64,000 bases of DNA from Taishania sp965247975 (GTDB lineage: Bacteria > Bacteroidota > Bacteroidia > Flavobacteriales_D > Crocinitomicaceae): assembly GCA_965247975.1 (NCBI GenBank), contig OZ252050.1, forward strand, positions 2,480,001 through 2,544,000. Direction: 5' to 3'. The notes beneath the pieces were generated by a model. That model did not search any database. It saw only the letters and a list, made by a program, of their open reading frames with translations, and was not told the origin of the DNA. The translations under genes were made by a program, and so were the position numbers. Each line of letters starts with the position of its first letter. Within the stretch, counting starts at the first letter, position 1. Positions 16,696-26,158 of the stretch are shown here, piece after piece.

Positions 16696-18513
16696 ATGAA
16701 GTCACTCAGCTACCTCAACAAATATTTTTTTAAATACAAATGGCGATTATTGGCTGGTGTATTTTTTGTGATCGCATCGAATTATTTCGCGGTTAAAATG
16801 CCCATTTTTTTAGAGCAAACATTGGATAATATCATTCAACAAAAGAATGAACCATTCACGATCTTAGGAATTCCGGTTCCTTTGGATGTTTCTACTCCAT
16901 TAAGCGGCGCTGTTGCTATTGGTCTTACCTATCTATCGCTAATGACTTTGTCTGGTATTTTTCTATTTTTCATGCGTCAAACCATCATCAAAGTTTCACG
17001 TTTTATTGAGTACGATTTAAAAAATGAAATTTATAACCATTATCAAAAATTAGATTATTCATTCTATAAGAAAAATAATACGGGTGATTTAATGAATCGG
17101 ATTTCCGAGGATGTGTCGCACGTTCGGATGTACTTGGGGCCGGGAATTATGTATACGATCAACTTAGTGGTGCTTTCTGCTATGGTGATATTTCAAATGG
17201 TTTACATCAATAGCTTTTTGACTTTATTGGTATTACTGCCGTTGCCAATCATGTCTTTTATGATTTACAAAGTTTCTAGCAAAATGAGTAGTTTGAGCAC
17301 AGAGGTTCAAAAACAGCAATCGCTTATTTCTACAACTGTACAAGAAACGTTTTCTGGAATTCGCATCGTGAAAGCATACAGCCGCGAAGAACAATTGAAT
17401 GAGCAATTCAACGACACCTCAAAAGAATATTTAAAAAGAGGCATGGCGCTTGTCATGGTGAATTCCCTGTTTATGCCAACCATCACATTTTTGATTGGAT
17501 TATCTACAATTATTACCATTTATGTCGGCGGTTTGATGAGTTACAAGGCTGCAATATCATTGGGTGGAATTACAGCGTTTATTTTCTTCGTGAACAAACT
17601 GACTTGGCCATTTGCGAGCATTGGTTGGGTAACAAGTTTAACTCAACGTGCAGCTGCATCCCAAGAACGCATCAATGAATTCCTAAAAACACAACCTGAA
17701 ATTGTTTCTAAGAACTCAAATCCGTTTGATTTTCAAGGAAAAATAGAGTTCAAAAATGTAAGTTACGTGTATCCTAACTCAGGAATCGAAGCCATAAGAA
17801 ATGTAAGTTTCACGATTGAACCTAATGAAACCTTAGCGATTGTAGGTCGCACTGGATCTGGAAAAAGTACGATTTTGAAACTCATGCTCCGGCAAATTGA
17901 CCCAACTGAAGGGGATATTTTTGTTGATGGCCTCAATCTGAAAGACATCAATATTGAAAATTTCAGGGATCAAGCAGGAATTGTGCCTCAGGAAGTATTT
18001 CTATTTTCGGAAACTATTGGAAACAACATTCGATTTGGTGCGCTGAATGAAAATGTAAGCGAAGAAGAACTCATCGAAGTAACTAAAGCAGCGCATGTTT
18101 ACCATAACATTGTTGACTTTCCAGCAAAATTCGAGACACTTCTTGGTGAACGTGGAGTGAATTTGAGTGGTGGACAAAAACAACGTGTGAGCATTGCTCG
18201 AGCGCTGATTCGCAAGCCAAAACTTCTTTTATTGGACGATTGTTTATCTGCTGTTGATACAGAAACGGAGGAAATCATTTTAAGTAATTTAAAGTCAGAT
18301 ATCCATGCAAAAACAAGTGTGATTGTTTCACACAGAATTTCTTCGCTGCGTAACGCGAATCATGTCATTGTCATCGAAAATGGTCACAAAATTGAAGAAG
18401 GATCCCACGAAGAACTCATCCAAAAAGCGGGCATTTATCAAGAAATGTATCATCAGCAATTGGCGGAGGAAACGATGGAAGGTGAGGAAGGATTTAAGGA
18501 TTTGAAGATTTGA
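16696..18513 (+). CDS. ABC exporter (fused membrane and ATPase domains)
   Basis: 605 residues: six membrane helices (about 15-320) followed by an ABC ATPase with Walker A GRTGSGKST, Q-loop VPQEVFLF, signature LSGGQKQR, Walker B LLLLDD, and H-loop VSHR. The residue after the Walker B Asp is Asp instead of the catalytic Glu (LLLLDDCLSAVD), as in the YheI/BmrC-like half of some multidrug exporters; no second half-transporter gene is adjacent. Substrate unknown; lipid or drug export in the MsbA/multidrug manner is the usual reading. Single gene, divergent from leucine dehydrogenase, with overlapping leaders. Confidence 0.9.
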   Translation: MKSLSYLNKYFFKYKWRLLAGVFFVIASNYFAVKMPIFLEQTLDNIIQQKNEPFTILGIPVPLDVSTPLSGAVAIGLTYLSLMTLSGIFLFFMRQTIIKVSRFIEYDLKNEIYNHYQKLDYSFYKKNNTGDLMNRISEDVSHVRMYLGPGIMYTINLVVLSAMVIFQMVYINSFLTLLVLLPLPIMSFMIYKVSSKMSSLSTEVQKQQSLISTTVQETFSGIRIVKAYSREEQLNEQFNDTSKEYLKRGMALVMVNSLFMPTITFLIGLSTIITIYVGGLMSYKAAISLGGITAFIFFVNKLTWPFASIGWVTSLTQRAAASQERINEFLKTQPEIVSKNSNPFDFQGKIEFKNVSYVYPNSGIEAIRNVSFTIEPNETLAIVGRTGSGKSTILKLMLRQIDPTEGDIFVDGLNLKDINIENFRDQAGIVPQEVFLFSETIGNNIRFGALNENVSEEELIEVTKAAHVYHNIVDFPAKFETLLGERGVNLSGGQKQRVSIARALIRKPKLLLLDDCLSAVDTETEEIILSNLKSDIHAKTSVIVSHRISSLRNANHVIVIENGHKIEEGSHEELIQKAGIYQEMYHQQLAEETMEGEEGFKDLKI

Positions 18514-18538
18514 GAATTTGAAGATTTGAAGATTTGAC
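18489..18538 (+). repeat. Short GATTTGAA-type repeat at the end of the ABC exporter gene
   Basis: Four to five imperfect copies of GAAGATTTGA follow one another across the stop codon. Looks like slippage-generated simple repeat; no function seen. Confidence 0.5.
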
Positions 18539-18687
18539 GTATTAGATTTGATTCCAAACGGCTATTAATTTCACAACATTTCTCTTTACTAAGTTTGATT
18601 TCGATTAAAATTATCTCCCAGAATTTGATTTCAGAAAAATAAATCCCATATTTGTTAACGAAATATTACTTATCAAAACGGTGCGGT

Positions 18688-18999
18688 ATGGAAAATGAGA
18701 AAGGAAATGAAGTGTATTCAAAGGTAATTAGAGCCGGAAAAAGAACTTATTTTTTCGATGTAAAAGCCACCAAAGGAAGTGATTTGTACTTAACTATCAC
18801 AGAAAGCAAAAAAGTTTTTCAAGACGGGAGAGAAATTTTCCAAAAACACAAAATCTTCTTGTACAAAGAAGATTTCGAGAAATTCCAAGAAGGTTTATCA
18901 GCTGTTATCGCCAAAATAGATACGTTGCGCGAATCAAATGGTGAGTATCAGGCTGTTTCAGAAAACGCTTATGCTGAAGTGAATTTCGAAGATTTGTAG
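18688..18999 (+). CDS. PUR family DNA/RNA-binding protein (DUF3276)
   Basis: 103 residues from the ATG at 18688; a TTG 12 codons upstream gives a longer frame, but MENEKGNEVYSKVIRAGKRTYFFDVK is the usual N-terminus. The single PUR repeat (YFFDVKATKGSDLYLTITESKK) resembles Borrelia BpuR and eukaryotic Pur-alpha; members bind single-stranded nucleic acid and are thought to regulate post-transcriptionally. Nearly universal in Bacteroidota. Ends 3 bases before the convergent TolC gene. A CATATTTG element at 18647-18654 is a possible -7. Confidence 0.92.
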   Translation: MENEKGNEVYSKVIRAGKRTYFFDVKATKGSDLYLTITESKKVFQDGREIFQKHKIFLYKEDFEKFQEGLSAVIAKIDTLRESNGEYQAVSENAYAEVNFEDL

Positions 19000-19002
19000 T
19001 CT

Positions 19003-20418
19003 TTATTGTATTTCTTCAGCCAATTGATAATTCACAAAGTGTTTTGAAATGGCGTTGTTTGTAAGCATCTCAATCATTTTTTGTTGCGCTGAAATAAATG
19101 ACAACTCTCGTGTATTCACCATAAACAGCGAACTTTCTCCAATTAAATACCTTTTTTGTTCCGCTTCGAAAAGTGCGCGTGCAGCGTCCACATTTCTCCG
19201 TAAAACTTCCACCTGATTCGATGTTGTTTCATTCAGATTTAGCGCCATTTGAATATTGTTTCGCAATTTTTGGGTCTCCATAGAAAAATCTGCTTCCAAA
19301 GATTGAATTTTTACATTCGACAAGCGAATCATTCCACGCTCTTTTCTGGTAAAAATAGGATATGCAATTTTTGCTCCCCAATTATAGTTGTTCACCGAAT
19401 AATTATCAGCAAAATCTGGCTCCGTGAACGCACTCAAAGCATTGTACTTAAGCGCCACAACAGGTTTTAACGCATCTCGATTCAAGCGATTTTCAACTCG
19501 CATAAAATCAATTTTGTATTGCGCTAGCTGCAATTTCGGATGACTCGTCATCACTGAATCAACGCGCAATTGAATGCTTGCAGGAAACGTTGAAACCGCT
19601 ATTTGATCAAAAGATGCCGGAATCATATTGGTATCTAATTCAAGGGGAATAATACCATCTTGCCACAAGTAAATCTCCAATTTTTGTGTTTTATTTTTCC
19701 AGTCAAGCAACGTCTGTTCAAAATTCACTTGCTGATTTTGAAATTGCATAGCTGCCTCTACGGTGTCAATCGCTGGTTTATCGCCCAACTCCGCGAGTTG
19801 TTTCACATTCTCATTGCGAATTTCTGAAGTCGTCAAAGCTGTTCTCACGATTTGCAAATAATTATATGCCTTAAACCATTCCCAGTAAGCAACTGAAGCA
19901 TCGTAAATTAGTTCATTGAGCATTAACTGCCGTTCCATTTCAGCGCTTTCTGCATAAATTCGAGCTTGTTTCAATTCAGCACGGCGTTCATCGATCAATA
20001 GTCCTCTTCCTAAATTGACTTCCAATCCTGCGTGCCAAAGACCATTTTCTGGCGTAGCTAGTTGCCCATTCAAATAATCACCTCGTCCTTGATCGAATCC
20101 GATTTGTCCTGAAATGCCGAACCACGTTGGAATTTTTAATCCGGTAGCTAAATCACTGTAATACTGTTTTCCATCAAAGTATTTTTGTTGAATTTCTCCA
20201 CCAATTTTCGGATCAAAATTTCCTTTTGCTTTGAGAATGTACGCTTCCCCTTCTGCCGTTTTCAGATTCGCTTGAAAAGCAACAGGATGATATTGTTTTA
20301 CACGATTTATAAACGCATCATATCCATAGATCATTGAGCTGTCCGTCTGAGCAAAACTTGCCAACTGACTCCCAAAGAAGCTACCTATCAAAACGATTAA
20401 TATTAGTTTCGTTTTCAT
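19003..20418 (-). CDS. TolC family outer-membrane efflux protein
   Basis: 471 residues with a signal peptide (MKTKLILIVLIGSFFGSQLASFAQ). The body consists of two outer-membrane-efflux repeats with long coiled helices (for example LKQARIYAESAEMERQLMLNEL and NRDALKPVVALKYNALS). It forms the outer-membrane tunnel for the HlyD and ABC proteins encoded directly upstream; its start overlaps the end of the HlyD gene (ATGA-type, 4 bases). Last gene of the TetR-ABC-HlyD-TolC operon. Confidence 0.9.
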   Translation of the reverse strand: MKTKLILIVLIGSFFGSQLASFAQTDSSMIYGYDAFINRVKQYHPVAFQANLKTAEGEAYILKAKGNFDPKIGGEIQQKYFDGKQYYSDLATGLKIPTWFGISGQIGFDQGRGDYLNGQLATPENGLWHAGLEVNLGRGLLIDERRAELKQARIYAESAEMERQLMLNELIYDASVAYWEWFKAYNYLQIVRTALTTSEIRNENVKQLAELGDKPAIDTVEAAMQFQNQQVNFEQTLLDWKNKTQKLEIYLWQDGIIPLELDTNMIPASFDQIAVSTFPASIQLRVDSVMTSHPKLQLAQYKIDFMRVENRLNRDALKPVVALKYNALSAFTEPDFADNYSVNNYNWGAKIAYPIFTRKERGMIRLSNVKIQSLEADFSMETQKLRNNIQMALNLNETTSNQVEVLRRNVDAARALFEAEQKRYLIGESSLFMVNTRELSFISAQQKMIEMLTNNAISKHFVNYQLAEEIQ

Positions 20419-21764
20419 TTGCTATCATCTTTTTTTAATTCTTCCTCGGAATAATAATTCGGTGGGAAACCATTTATTTTTCGCCAGATCTCATACCAGA
20501 TTGGAACGTCTTTTAATAGAAGCATGTTTGATGTTCCACTTCCGAATCTGATGTCTTCCGGCCACGCTTCACTTTTAGGATCAGGTTCAATCAACACACG
20601 GAACTTCCCTCCTTTCGAGATGAATTTATCAACAGCATAAACACGACCTCCGAAAGTTCCGTAACTACTTTTGGGCCAACCAGAAAAGACAATTGCTGGC
20701 CAACCATCAAATTGAATGCGGACGTGTTGACCTTTTTTAATCAAGGGCAAATCAATCGGTTTCACATACATTTCAATCGCTAAATCGTAATCTGCTGGCA
20801 TGATACTCAAGATTGCAGTGCCTTCTTTGATGGTTTCACCTATACCATTTTTCATGGTTTTTGTGATGTAACCATCCTGTGGAGCAGTGATAACATACAA
20901 ACCATTTCTGATGGAATAATTGGCATATTGATTTTGTAATTTATTGACAGTAGCTCGCGAATCATACATGTCAGACATAGCGGTGTATTTATCCGAATTT
21001 ACTTTCGCAATGTCCGCATTGAACTTCGAATTAATGTTTGAAAGCTGAATTTTTGCGTTAATAAGTTCACTTTTACTTGTTAGCCATTTGTTCTTCGCTT
21101 CTAATTCATACGCACGTGTTTGCTCTTGCTTAAGGTTTTTATCTTCCAGTTCTGTCCGCGACTTTAGACCATCTGCGAATAATTCATTTGTTCGATTGTA
21201 TTGTTTTACTGCTGTTTCGTAATTGATTTTTGCTGTCACGTAAGCTAAACTATCGCGTTCAACCTTCAATTTTGTTTGTTGCAAAATCAACTTTGCTTGC
21301 TCCAGGCTTATATTTCTGAGTGCGCTTAAATCAGCCGATTGACCTTCAAGCACATTCATTTTGTCTTGGTAGGAATTTGCAGTTTGCTCTTTTAATTCCA
21401 TCTGGCTTTTTGTTCTTTCCAGCAACGCAGGATCAAAATAAGCATCCTTAATCTCCGTCAATTGGACAATGGTATCACCTTTTTTCACATAATCACCTTC
21501 TTGAACGAACCATTTTTGAATTTGACCTCCAATCACCGTGTGAATGGTTTGCGGCCTTTGGTCTGGTCGAAGGGTTATCACACTTCCTTGCGAATGGATG
21601 TTTTGCGTCCATGGAATAAAAGCAATGATCAAACACAAGACAAGTGTAGTAATCATTATTTTCTTGAGCACTTTAGAGGTTACTTTTGCCTCCACGTTGT
21701 TAAGCGTCTTATAATTAGACTTTTTAATCTGCTCATTGATGCTATTCTCAGATATGTTCAACAT
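20415..21764 (-). CDS. HlyD family membrane fusion protein
   Basis: 449 residues from the start at 21764. The longer frame to 21809 would overlap the ABC gene, while MLNISENSINEQ starts 7 bases behind the ABC stop. One N-terminal membrane helix (KIMITTLVLCLIIAFIPW), a lipoyl/barrel-sandwich part split around a long coiled coil (about 110-290), and the beta-barrel end (YVKPIDLPLIKKGQHVRIQFDG). It bridges inner-membrane ABC protein and TolC. Typical of type I secretion or peptide export adaptors. Substrate unknown. Confidence 0.9.
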   Translation of the reverse strand: MLNISENSINEQIKKSNYKTLNNVEAKVTSKVLKKIMITTLVLCLIIAFIPWTQNIHSQGSVITLRPDQRPQTIHTVIGGQIQKWFVQEGDYVKKGDTIVQLTEIKDAYFDPALLERTKSQMELKEQTANSYQDKMNVLEGQSADLSALRNISLEQAKLILQQTKLKVERDSLAYVTAKINYETAVKQYNRTNELFADGLKSRTELEDKNLKQEQTRAYELEAKNKWLTSKSELINAKIQLSNINSKFNADIAKVNSDKYTAMSDMYDSRATVNKLQNQYANYSIRNGLYVITAPQDGYITKTMKNGIGETIKEGTAILSIMPADYDLAIEMYVKPIDLPLIKKGQHVRIQFDGWPAIVFSGWPKSSYGTFGGRVYAVDKFISKGGKFRVLIEPDPKSEAWPEDIRFGSGTSNMLLLKDVPIWYEIWRKINGFPPNYYSEEELKKDDSK

Positions 21765-21771
21765 AATCGTT

Positions 21772-23439
21772 CTATTTAATTTTTTGAATCGCTTGGTTTG
21801 ATATTTCATAGTGACCTTCAGCTAACGGTACAGATTCAGCACAATTAGACACAAAAATCAAGGTACATGGCATTTCTTTCGAAAAGAGAAATGCTGCGAT
21901 GCTTTTTCTCTCCTGAGCATCTAACAGGCTCAGACGATCTTGAATAAGCGCCAATGATGGTTTTGTTACCAATGTTCGAGCAAGTAAAATCTTGTATCTT
22001 GTACTCGCCGAGAGACGCTCACCATTGTAAATATTTTCGTGGTAACCATTTGGCGTATTGTCAATTAGTTGCGTTAAATTTAATTTTTCAACAAGCCATT
22101 TCATGGTTTCGAAATCAGCATTGCTTCTTCCCATTAAAATGTTTTCGTAAATAGTACCGTTGAAAATACAATCTTCATCCGTTAGCAAACCCAAATGATG
22201 ATGCAAATAATCCGTATTGTAGTTGTTGATTGGAACTCCATTGATAGAAATCGTACCGGAATTTGTTTTGTGAAGTCCTGAAATTAATGAAAGCAACGTT
22301 TTCTTTCCTGAACTGCTTTTTCCAGTAATAAGTGCTTTTTCGCCTGCTTCGAAAGATACACTCAATTCTCTAAAAATTAAATCATCTTCTTTCGAATAAG
22401 AGAAATTCACTTCATTCAATTTAACGCTTGAGGATGTTCCGAATTCATTTTGCATCGGATAGTTTCTAACTTCATCCAAAGGAACATCAGTCACATGTCC
22501 AACTTTGTCAAGTGCCGTGAGAATATCATAAATTACTTCTAAACTCAGAATCATCTTTTCAACGGAACCAATGACAAGTAAGATGATAATTTCTGCTGCC
22601 ACAAATTGACCGATGTTCATTTGTTGATCCATAACAAGTAAACTTCCAATAATCAAAAGTCCCGCTGCAACTATAATTTTAAAACCAATAAGTAATTTAA
22701 ATTGACGAACGAGCACTGCAAAATGACTTTCACGTGCTTTAATGTATTTCTCCGTTGATTTATCAATTGTGTCCATAGTCAAATTGTCATCATTTGACAT
22801 TTTAAAAGCAATTTTCGATCGACCAATTTCTTGCAACCACAAAGCGATATCATACTTGTTTTTCGATTCTTCAAGACTTGTTCTTAGTCCTTTCTTTCCA
22901 GTTATCGCAAAAACGATATAAATTAAAAGCAAAAGAAATACGCTGAATACAATAAAGAATGGGTGATAAATAGATAGCAAAATCAAACCAAACAAAGTTT
23001 GAATTCCAGCGGTTGAAAAATCTATGACAACCTTTGACAATCCTTTTTGAATAGAAATGACATCAAAAAAGCGGTTCATTAGTTCGGGAGCCGTTTTTTG
23101 AATGAGAGCATTGAGTTTGAATCTTGGCACCCTGTACGCAAATTCAAATGCAGCTCGCGTAAATATTTTTTGTTGTAAGTTTTCTGTTATACGCAGTTGG
23201 TTTATTTGAAGGATTCCATTGATTAAAATTCCGAGAATCACAAAAAACACAAGTACAACCCATGATGTACTCATTTGTGCTCCTTGAATCAAATTGATAA
23301 TCGACTGAATACCAACCGGTAACGATAAGCCTATCAATCCACTAAAAATAGCATAAATGTATACGTTACGAATTTCGTTTTGATCAGGTTTGAGAAGTAA
23401 CCAAAATCGCTTCATTGGTTTTATGGATGAATCTGCCAT
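21772..23439 (-). CDS. ABC exporter-like protein with degenerate ATPase domain
   Basis: 555 residues: a six-helix exporter membrane domain (about 20-310) and an ABC domain (about 335-555). Nearly every catalytic motif is altered: Walker A is GKSSSGKK (373-380, Lys where Ser/Thr binds Mg), the Q-loop Gln is replaced (LTDED, D421), the signature is LSAST (476-480) rather than LSGGQ, the catalytic Glu after Walker B Asp is Arg (IQDR, R502), and the H-loop His is Asn (VSN, N532). The frame is intact and the operon conserved-looking, so the domain may bind but hardly hydrolyse ATP. No peptidase domain is present. Sits 4 bases behind tetR and 7 before hlyD. The membrane domain could act as a substrate channel powered otherwise or together with another ABC subunit. 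Confidence 0.85.
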   Translation of the reverse strand: MADSSIKPMKRFWLLLKPDQNEIRNVYIYAIFSGLIGLSLPVGIQSIINLIQGAQMSTSWVVLVFFVILGILINGILQINQLRITENLQQKIFTRAAFEFAYRVPRFKLNALIQKTAPELMNRFFDVISIQKGLSKVVIDFSTAGIQTLFGLILLSIYHPFFIVFSVFLLLLIYIVFAITGKKGLRTSLEESKNKYDIALWLQEIGRSKIAFKMSNDDNLTMDTIDKSTEKYIKARESHFAVLVRQFKLLIGFKIIVAAGLLIIGSLLVMDQQMNIGQFVAAEIIILLVIGSVEKMILSLEVIYDILTALDKVGHVTDVPLDEVRNYPMQNEFGTSSSVKLNEVNFSYSKEDDLIFRELSVSFEAGEKALITGKSSSGKKTLLSLISGLHKTNSGTISINGVPINNYNTDYLHHHLGLLTDEDCIFNGTIYENILMGRSNADFETMKWLVEKLNLTQLIDNTPNGYHENIYNGERLSASTRYKILLARTLVTKPSLALIQDRLSLLDAQERKSIAAFLFSKEMPCTLIFVSNCAESVPLAEGHYEISNQAIQKIK

Positions 23440-23443
23440 TTTA

Positions 23444-24127
23444 TTATTTTGATGGTGTGACTAATTTTAATATCATTTCTTCGTAAAACAAGGTAACCGC
23501 ATCTTCACCCGGAATGATATCGGTTAAACGAGGCAAATGCTGGGTAAAGTAACGTTGGTGGTTAATTCCCTCAATCATAGTTGAAATCAACATGTGCGGA
23601 TAGCGATATGTCGGATTAATCTCCAAGACAATTTGGCTCAAACGATTGACAATGCGCTTGTAAGGCGCGAAATAACCCGCTTGATTTTCAGCATCAACAT
23701 CTTTGGTTAGATACAATTTCGTTGAATCCGTTATAACAAGTTCTTGCAAATTTTTAAGATTGAAAAGCGAGCTTTCATCTCCCACAAATTCACTTTGAGC
23801 AAAGACCTTGATTGCTTTTTTGATGCGTTCTGTTGGACACTCAACATTAGATAAATGAATCACCAATCGATATTCTTGCCAGCCCCAATACCAATGAATA
23901 AGGTAAGTTAACAACATGTGCTTACTTTCAAAATAACGGTAAATGGACGCTTCGGTGGTTTGAATTTTCGTTGCCAACTTTTTGAACGTAAATTGCTCAT
24001 AGCCCAATTCAACCAGCAAATCGATGCCTTTGGAAATGATATTTCTCCCAATTTCGCTCGTTTCTGGATCCTTGAGAAACACACTTTCGGTTACGCTTAT
24101 TCGAATGTTTGAACTTAAATTTTGCAT
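23444..24127 (-). CDS. TetR/AcrR family regulator
   Basis: 227 residues. N-terminal helix-turn-helix at about 30-70 (QFTFKKLATKIQTTEASIYRYFESKHMLLTYLIHWYW), a TetR_N hallmark; the ligand domain is unassigned. First gene of the operon with the ABC, HlyD and TolC genes, so it most likely represses the export set including itself. A palindrome overlapping its -7 element supports this. Confidence 0.9.
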   Translation of the reverse strand: MQNLSSNIRISVTESVFLKDPETSEIGRNIISKGIDLLVELGYEQFTFKKLATKIQTTEASIYRYFESKHMLLTYLIHWYWGWQEYRLVIHLSNVECPTERIKKAIKVFAQSEFVGDESSLFNLKNLQELVITDSTKLYLTKDVDAENQAGYFAPYKRIVNRLSQIVLEINPTYRYPHMLISTMIEGINHQRYFTQHLPRLTDIIPGEDAVTLFYEEMILKLVTPSK

Positions 24128-24427
24128 GTGTTGAAATATTTACTCACAAAAGTAATAGTATTACTATTGAATTAATTAGTTAAACTAACAAAAAATGTTA
24201 AATTGTTTCAAATCTTGCTCATTCAGGATGGAATTTCGTGTTCATTCTTCCAATTTTGAATCAAAAGAATGTCAAATCGTATTGAATGAATAGCATAAGT
24301 AACATATTCAAAGAAAAATAGTTAACCGCCAAATTCATTTTTCAATCATTTTCGTTAATAACTAAACCACTTTTTTCGTCGAATGAAGTATTCTTCGTAT
24401 TATCTTTATGCTTTCAAAATTTGGAGA
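24128..24427. other. Gene-free stretch between tetR and parA
   Basis: 300 bases: the tetR operator/promoter at the left, then AT-rich sequence. I see no clear parA promoter, no parS palindrome of the GTTTCACGTGAAAC type, and no RNA gene. Confidence 0.6.
24147..24188 (-). promoter_or_regulatory. TetR-type operator over the operon promoter
   Basis: Perfect palindrome AGTAATAGTATTACT (24151-24165), with a second nested dyad AATAGTATTACTATT (24154-24168), and another palindrome TTAGTTAAACTAA at 24176-24188. On the minus strand TACTTTTG (24154-24147) is a TAnnTTTG -7 element that overlaps the first palindrome. Binding there would block transcription. Confidence 0.6.
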
Positions 24428-25240
24428 ATGGGAAAAATCATTGCAATAGCAAATCAGAAAGGTGGAGTTGGCAAAACAACAACGGCGATTAACTTGTCGG
24501 CGTGTTTTGGTGTGTTGGAGTATAAAACGTTGATTGTGGATGCTGATCCTCAAGCTAATGCTACATCGGGCGTAGGTCTCGATCCAAAAAACACCAAAAA
24601 CATTTACGATTGTTTGATCAACGGTGTTCACCCCAAAGAATTGATTATCAAGACAGAAAGTCCTAATTTGGATATTCTTCCATCACATATTGACCTCGTT
24701 GGTGCAGAATTAGAAATGATTAATTTGCCAAATAGAGAATACATGCTCAAAATGGCGCTCGATAAAATCAAAGATGATTATGATTTCATCGTGATTGATT
24801 GCTCTCCTTCTCTTGGTTTAATTACCGTAAATGCACTTTCAGCTGCTGATTCTGTTATGATTCCGGTTCAATGCGAATATTTTGCCCTGGAAGGGCTTGG
24901 TAAATTATTAAATACTATCAAAATCATTCAAGGAAGATTGAATCAAAACCTTGAAATTGAAGGGATTGTACTTACAATGTATGATACACGTCTGCGACTA
25001 GCAAATCAAGTGGTTGACGAGGTAAAAACGCATTTCCAAGAATTGGTATTCGACACGGTTATTCACAGAAATACAAAATTGGGAGAAGCTCCAAGTTTTG
25101 GTGAAACAATTGTGATGCATGATGCAGCAAGCAAAGGTTCAATCAATTACCTTAATTTTGCGCGAGAAGTATTGCAAAAAAATGATTCTACACATATTTC
25201 CAACTTAGACAAAATAATTTCAATTAATGATGAGCTCTAA
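24428..25240 (+). CDS. parA: ParA/Soj chromosome-partitioning ATPase
   Basis: 270 residues from ATG 24428, where MGKIIAIANQKGGVGKTTTA starts; an upstream ATG in frame (24383) would add 15 unrelated residues. Deviant Walker A KGGVGKTT at about 11-18, Walker A' DADPQANAT, Walker B FIVIDCSPSLG. Moves ParB-bound origin DNA during segregation. Directly before parB, overlapping it by 14 bases. Confidence 0.97.
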   Translation: MGKIIAIANQKGGVGKTTTAINLSACFGVLEYKTLIVDADPQANATSGVGLDPKNTKNIYDCLINGVHPKELIIKTESPNLDILPSHIDLVGAELEMINLPNREYMLKMALDKIKDDYDFIVIDCSPSLGLITVNALSAADSVMIPVQCEYFALEGLGKLLNTIKIIQGRLNQNLEIEGIVLTMYDTRLRLANQVVDEVKTHFQELVFDTVIHRNTKLGEAPSFGETIVMHDAASKGSINYLNFAREVLQKNDSTHISNLDKIISINDEL

Positions 25241-26135
25241 TGCTAAAAAGCGCCCAGCAATGGGCAAAGGGTTAAGTGCACTTTTATCTAACGCCGATAC
25301 GGACATAACCTCTTCAGATGGATCAGGAATTGTTGGTTCGGTTTCAATGCTCAAAGTTTCTAGCATTGAAGCAAATCCGTTTAATCCAAGAACGAATTTC
25401 GAAAAAGAAGCGTTGCAAGAATTAAGTCAATCGATTTCAATTCACGGAATTATTCAACCACTCACAGTTCGTAAATTAGGCCGCGACAATTTCCAATTGA
25501 TTTCTGGAGAGCGCCGATTTCGTGCAGCTCAACTTGCTGGATTAACAGAAGTTCCTGCATACATTCGTGTTGCAAATGACCAAACCATGCTTGAAATGGC
25601 GTTGGTGGAGAACATTCAACGTGAAGATTTAAACGCAATGGAAGTCGCGCTTTCGTACCAACGATTGATTGACGAATGCGATTTAACGCAAGATCAATTA
25701 AGCCAAAAAGTAGCTAAATCTCGCTCTAGCATTACAAATTATATTCGTTTGTTAAAACTTCCAGTTGCCATTCAGGCTGGAGTTAGAGATGGTCAAATTT
25801 CTATGGGCCACGCGCGAGCGCTAGTATCTGCAGGAGATGAAGAATTGCAATTGCATATCTTTAATCGTGTAGTGAGCGAAAGCCTTTCTGTGCGTGACAT
25901 TGAAACCATCATCAAAGGTGAAAAATTGCCAACGGCGAAATTAGTAGAAACTGGCAAAAGCTCGACGGTGAAAGCTACAATTTCGAACACTCAATTTGTT
26001 TTCAAAGAACATTTGAGCGATCGTTTATCAACCAAAGTGGAAATCAAAAAAGCATCAAATGGTGCTGGTCAGATTGTGTTGAAATTTGATTCAGAAAACG
26101 ATTTAAATAGAATCATTGAGCTATTGAATAAGTAG
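25227..26135 (+). CDS. parB: ParB/Spo0J chromosome-partitioning protein
   Basis: 302 residues. N-terminal Lys-rich tail with GKGLSALL, the CTPase motif region with NPFNPR and GERRFRAAQLAG, the LVENIQREDLNAMEVA box, then the helix-turn-helix for parS binding (LTQDQLSQKVAKSRSSITNYIRLLKLP) and a C-terminal dimer domain. Two adjacent ATGs (25227, 25230) are both possible. Translationally coupled to parA. Confidence 0.97.
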   Translation: MMSSNAKKRPAMGKGLSALLSNADTDITSSDGSGIVGSVSMLKVSSIEANPFNPRTNFEKEALQELSQSISIHGIIQPLTVRKLGRDNFQLISGERRFRAAQLAGLTEVPAYIRVANDQTMLEMALVENIQREDLNAMEVALSYQRLIDECDLTQDQLSQKVAKSRSSITNYIRLLKLPVAIQAGVRDGQISMGHARALVSAGDEELQLHIFNRVVSESLSVRDIETIIKGEKLPTAKLVETGKSSTVKATISNTQFVFKEHLSDRLSTKVEIKKASNGAGQIVLKFDSENDLNRIIELLNK

Positions 26136-26158
26136 CCAACTGTTCTTTTTTACATGTA

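Noticed and set aside
16696..18513. Asp for catalytic Glu in the ABC exporter as a sign of a dead ATPase
   Set aside because: All other motifs are intact and DD variants are normal in one half of known exporters.
18489..18538. GATTTGAA repeat as a regulatory array
   Set aside because: Imperfect simple repeat across a stop codon; slippage is enough to explain it.
23124..23140. Sigma-54-like TTGGCACCCTGTACGCA
   Set aside because: Lies inside the ABC exporter gene, antisense, with no gene behind it; likely chance.
24128..26135. Search for a parS site near parAB
   Set aside because: No palindrome close to GTTTCACGTGAAAC found by eye; the site is probably elsewhere near the origin.
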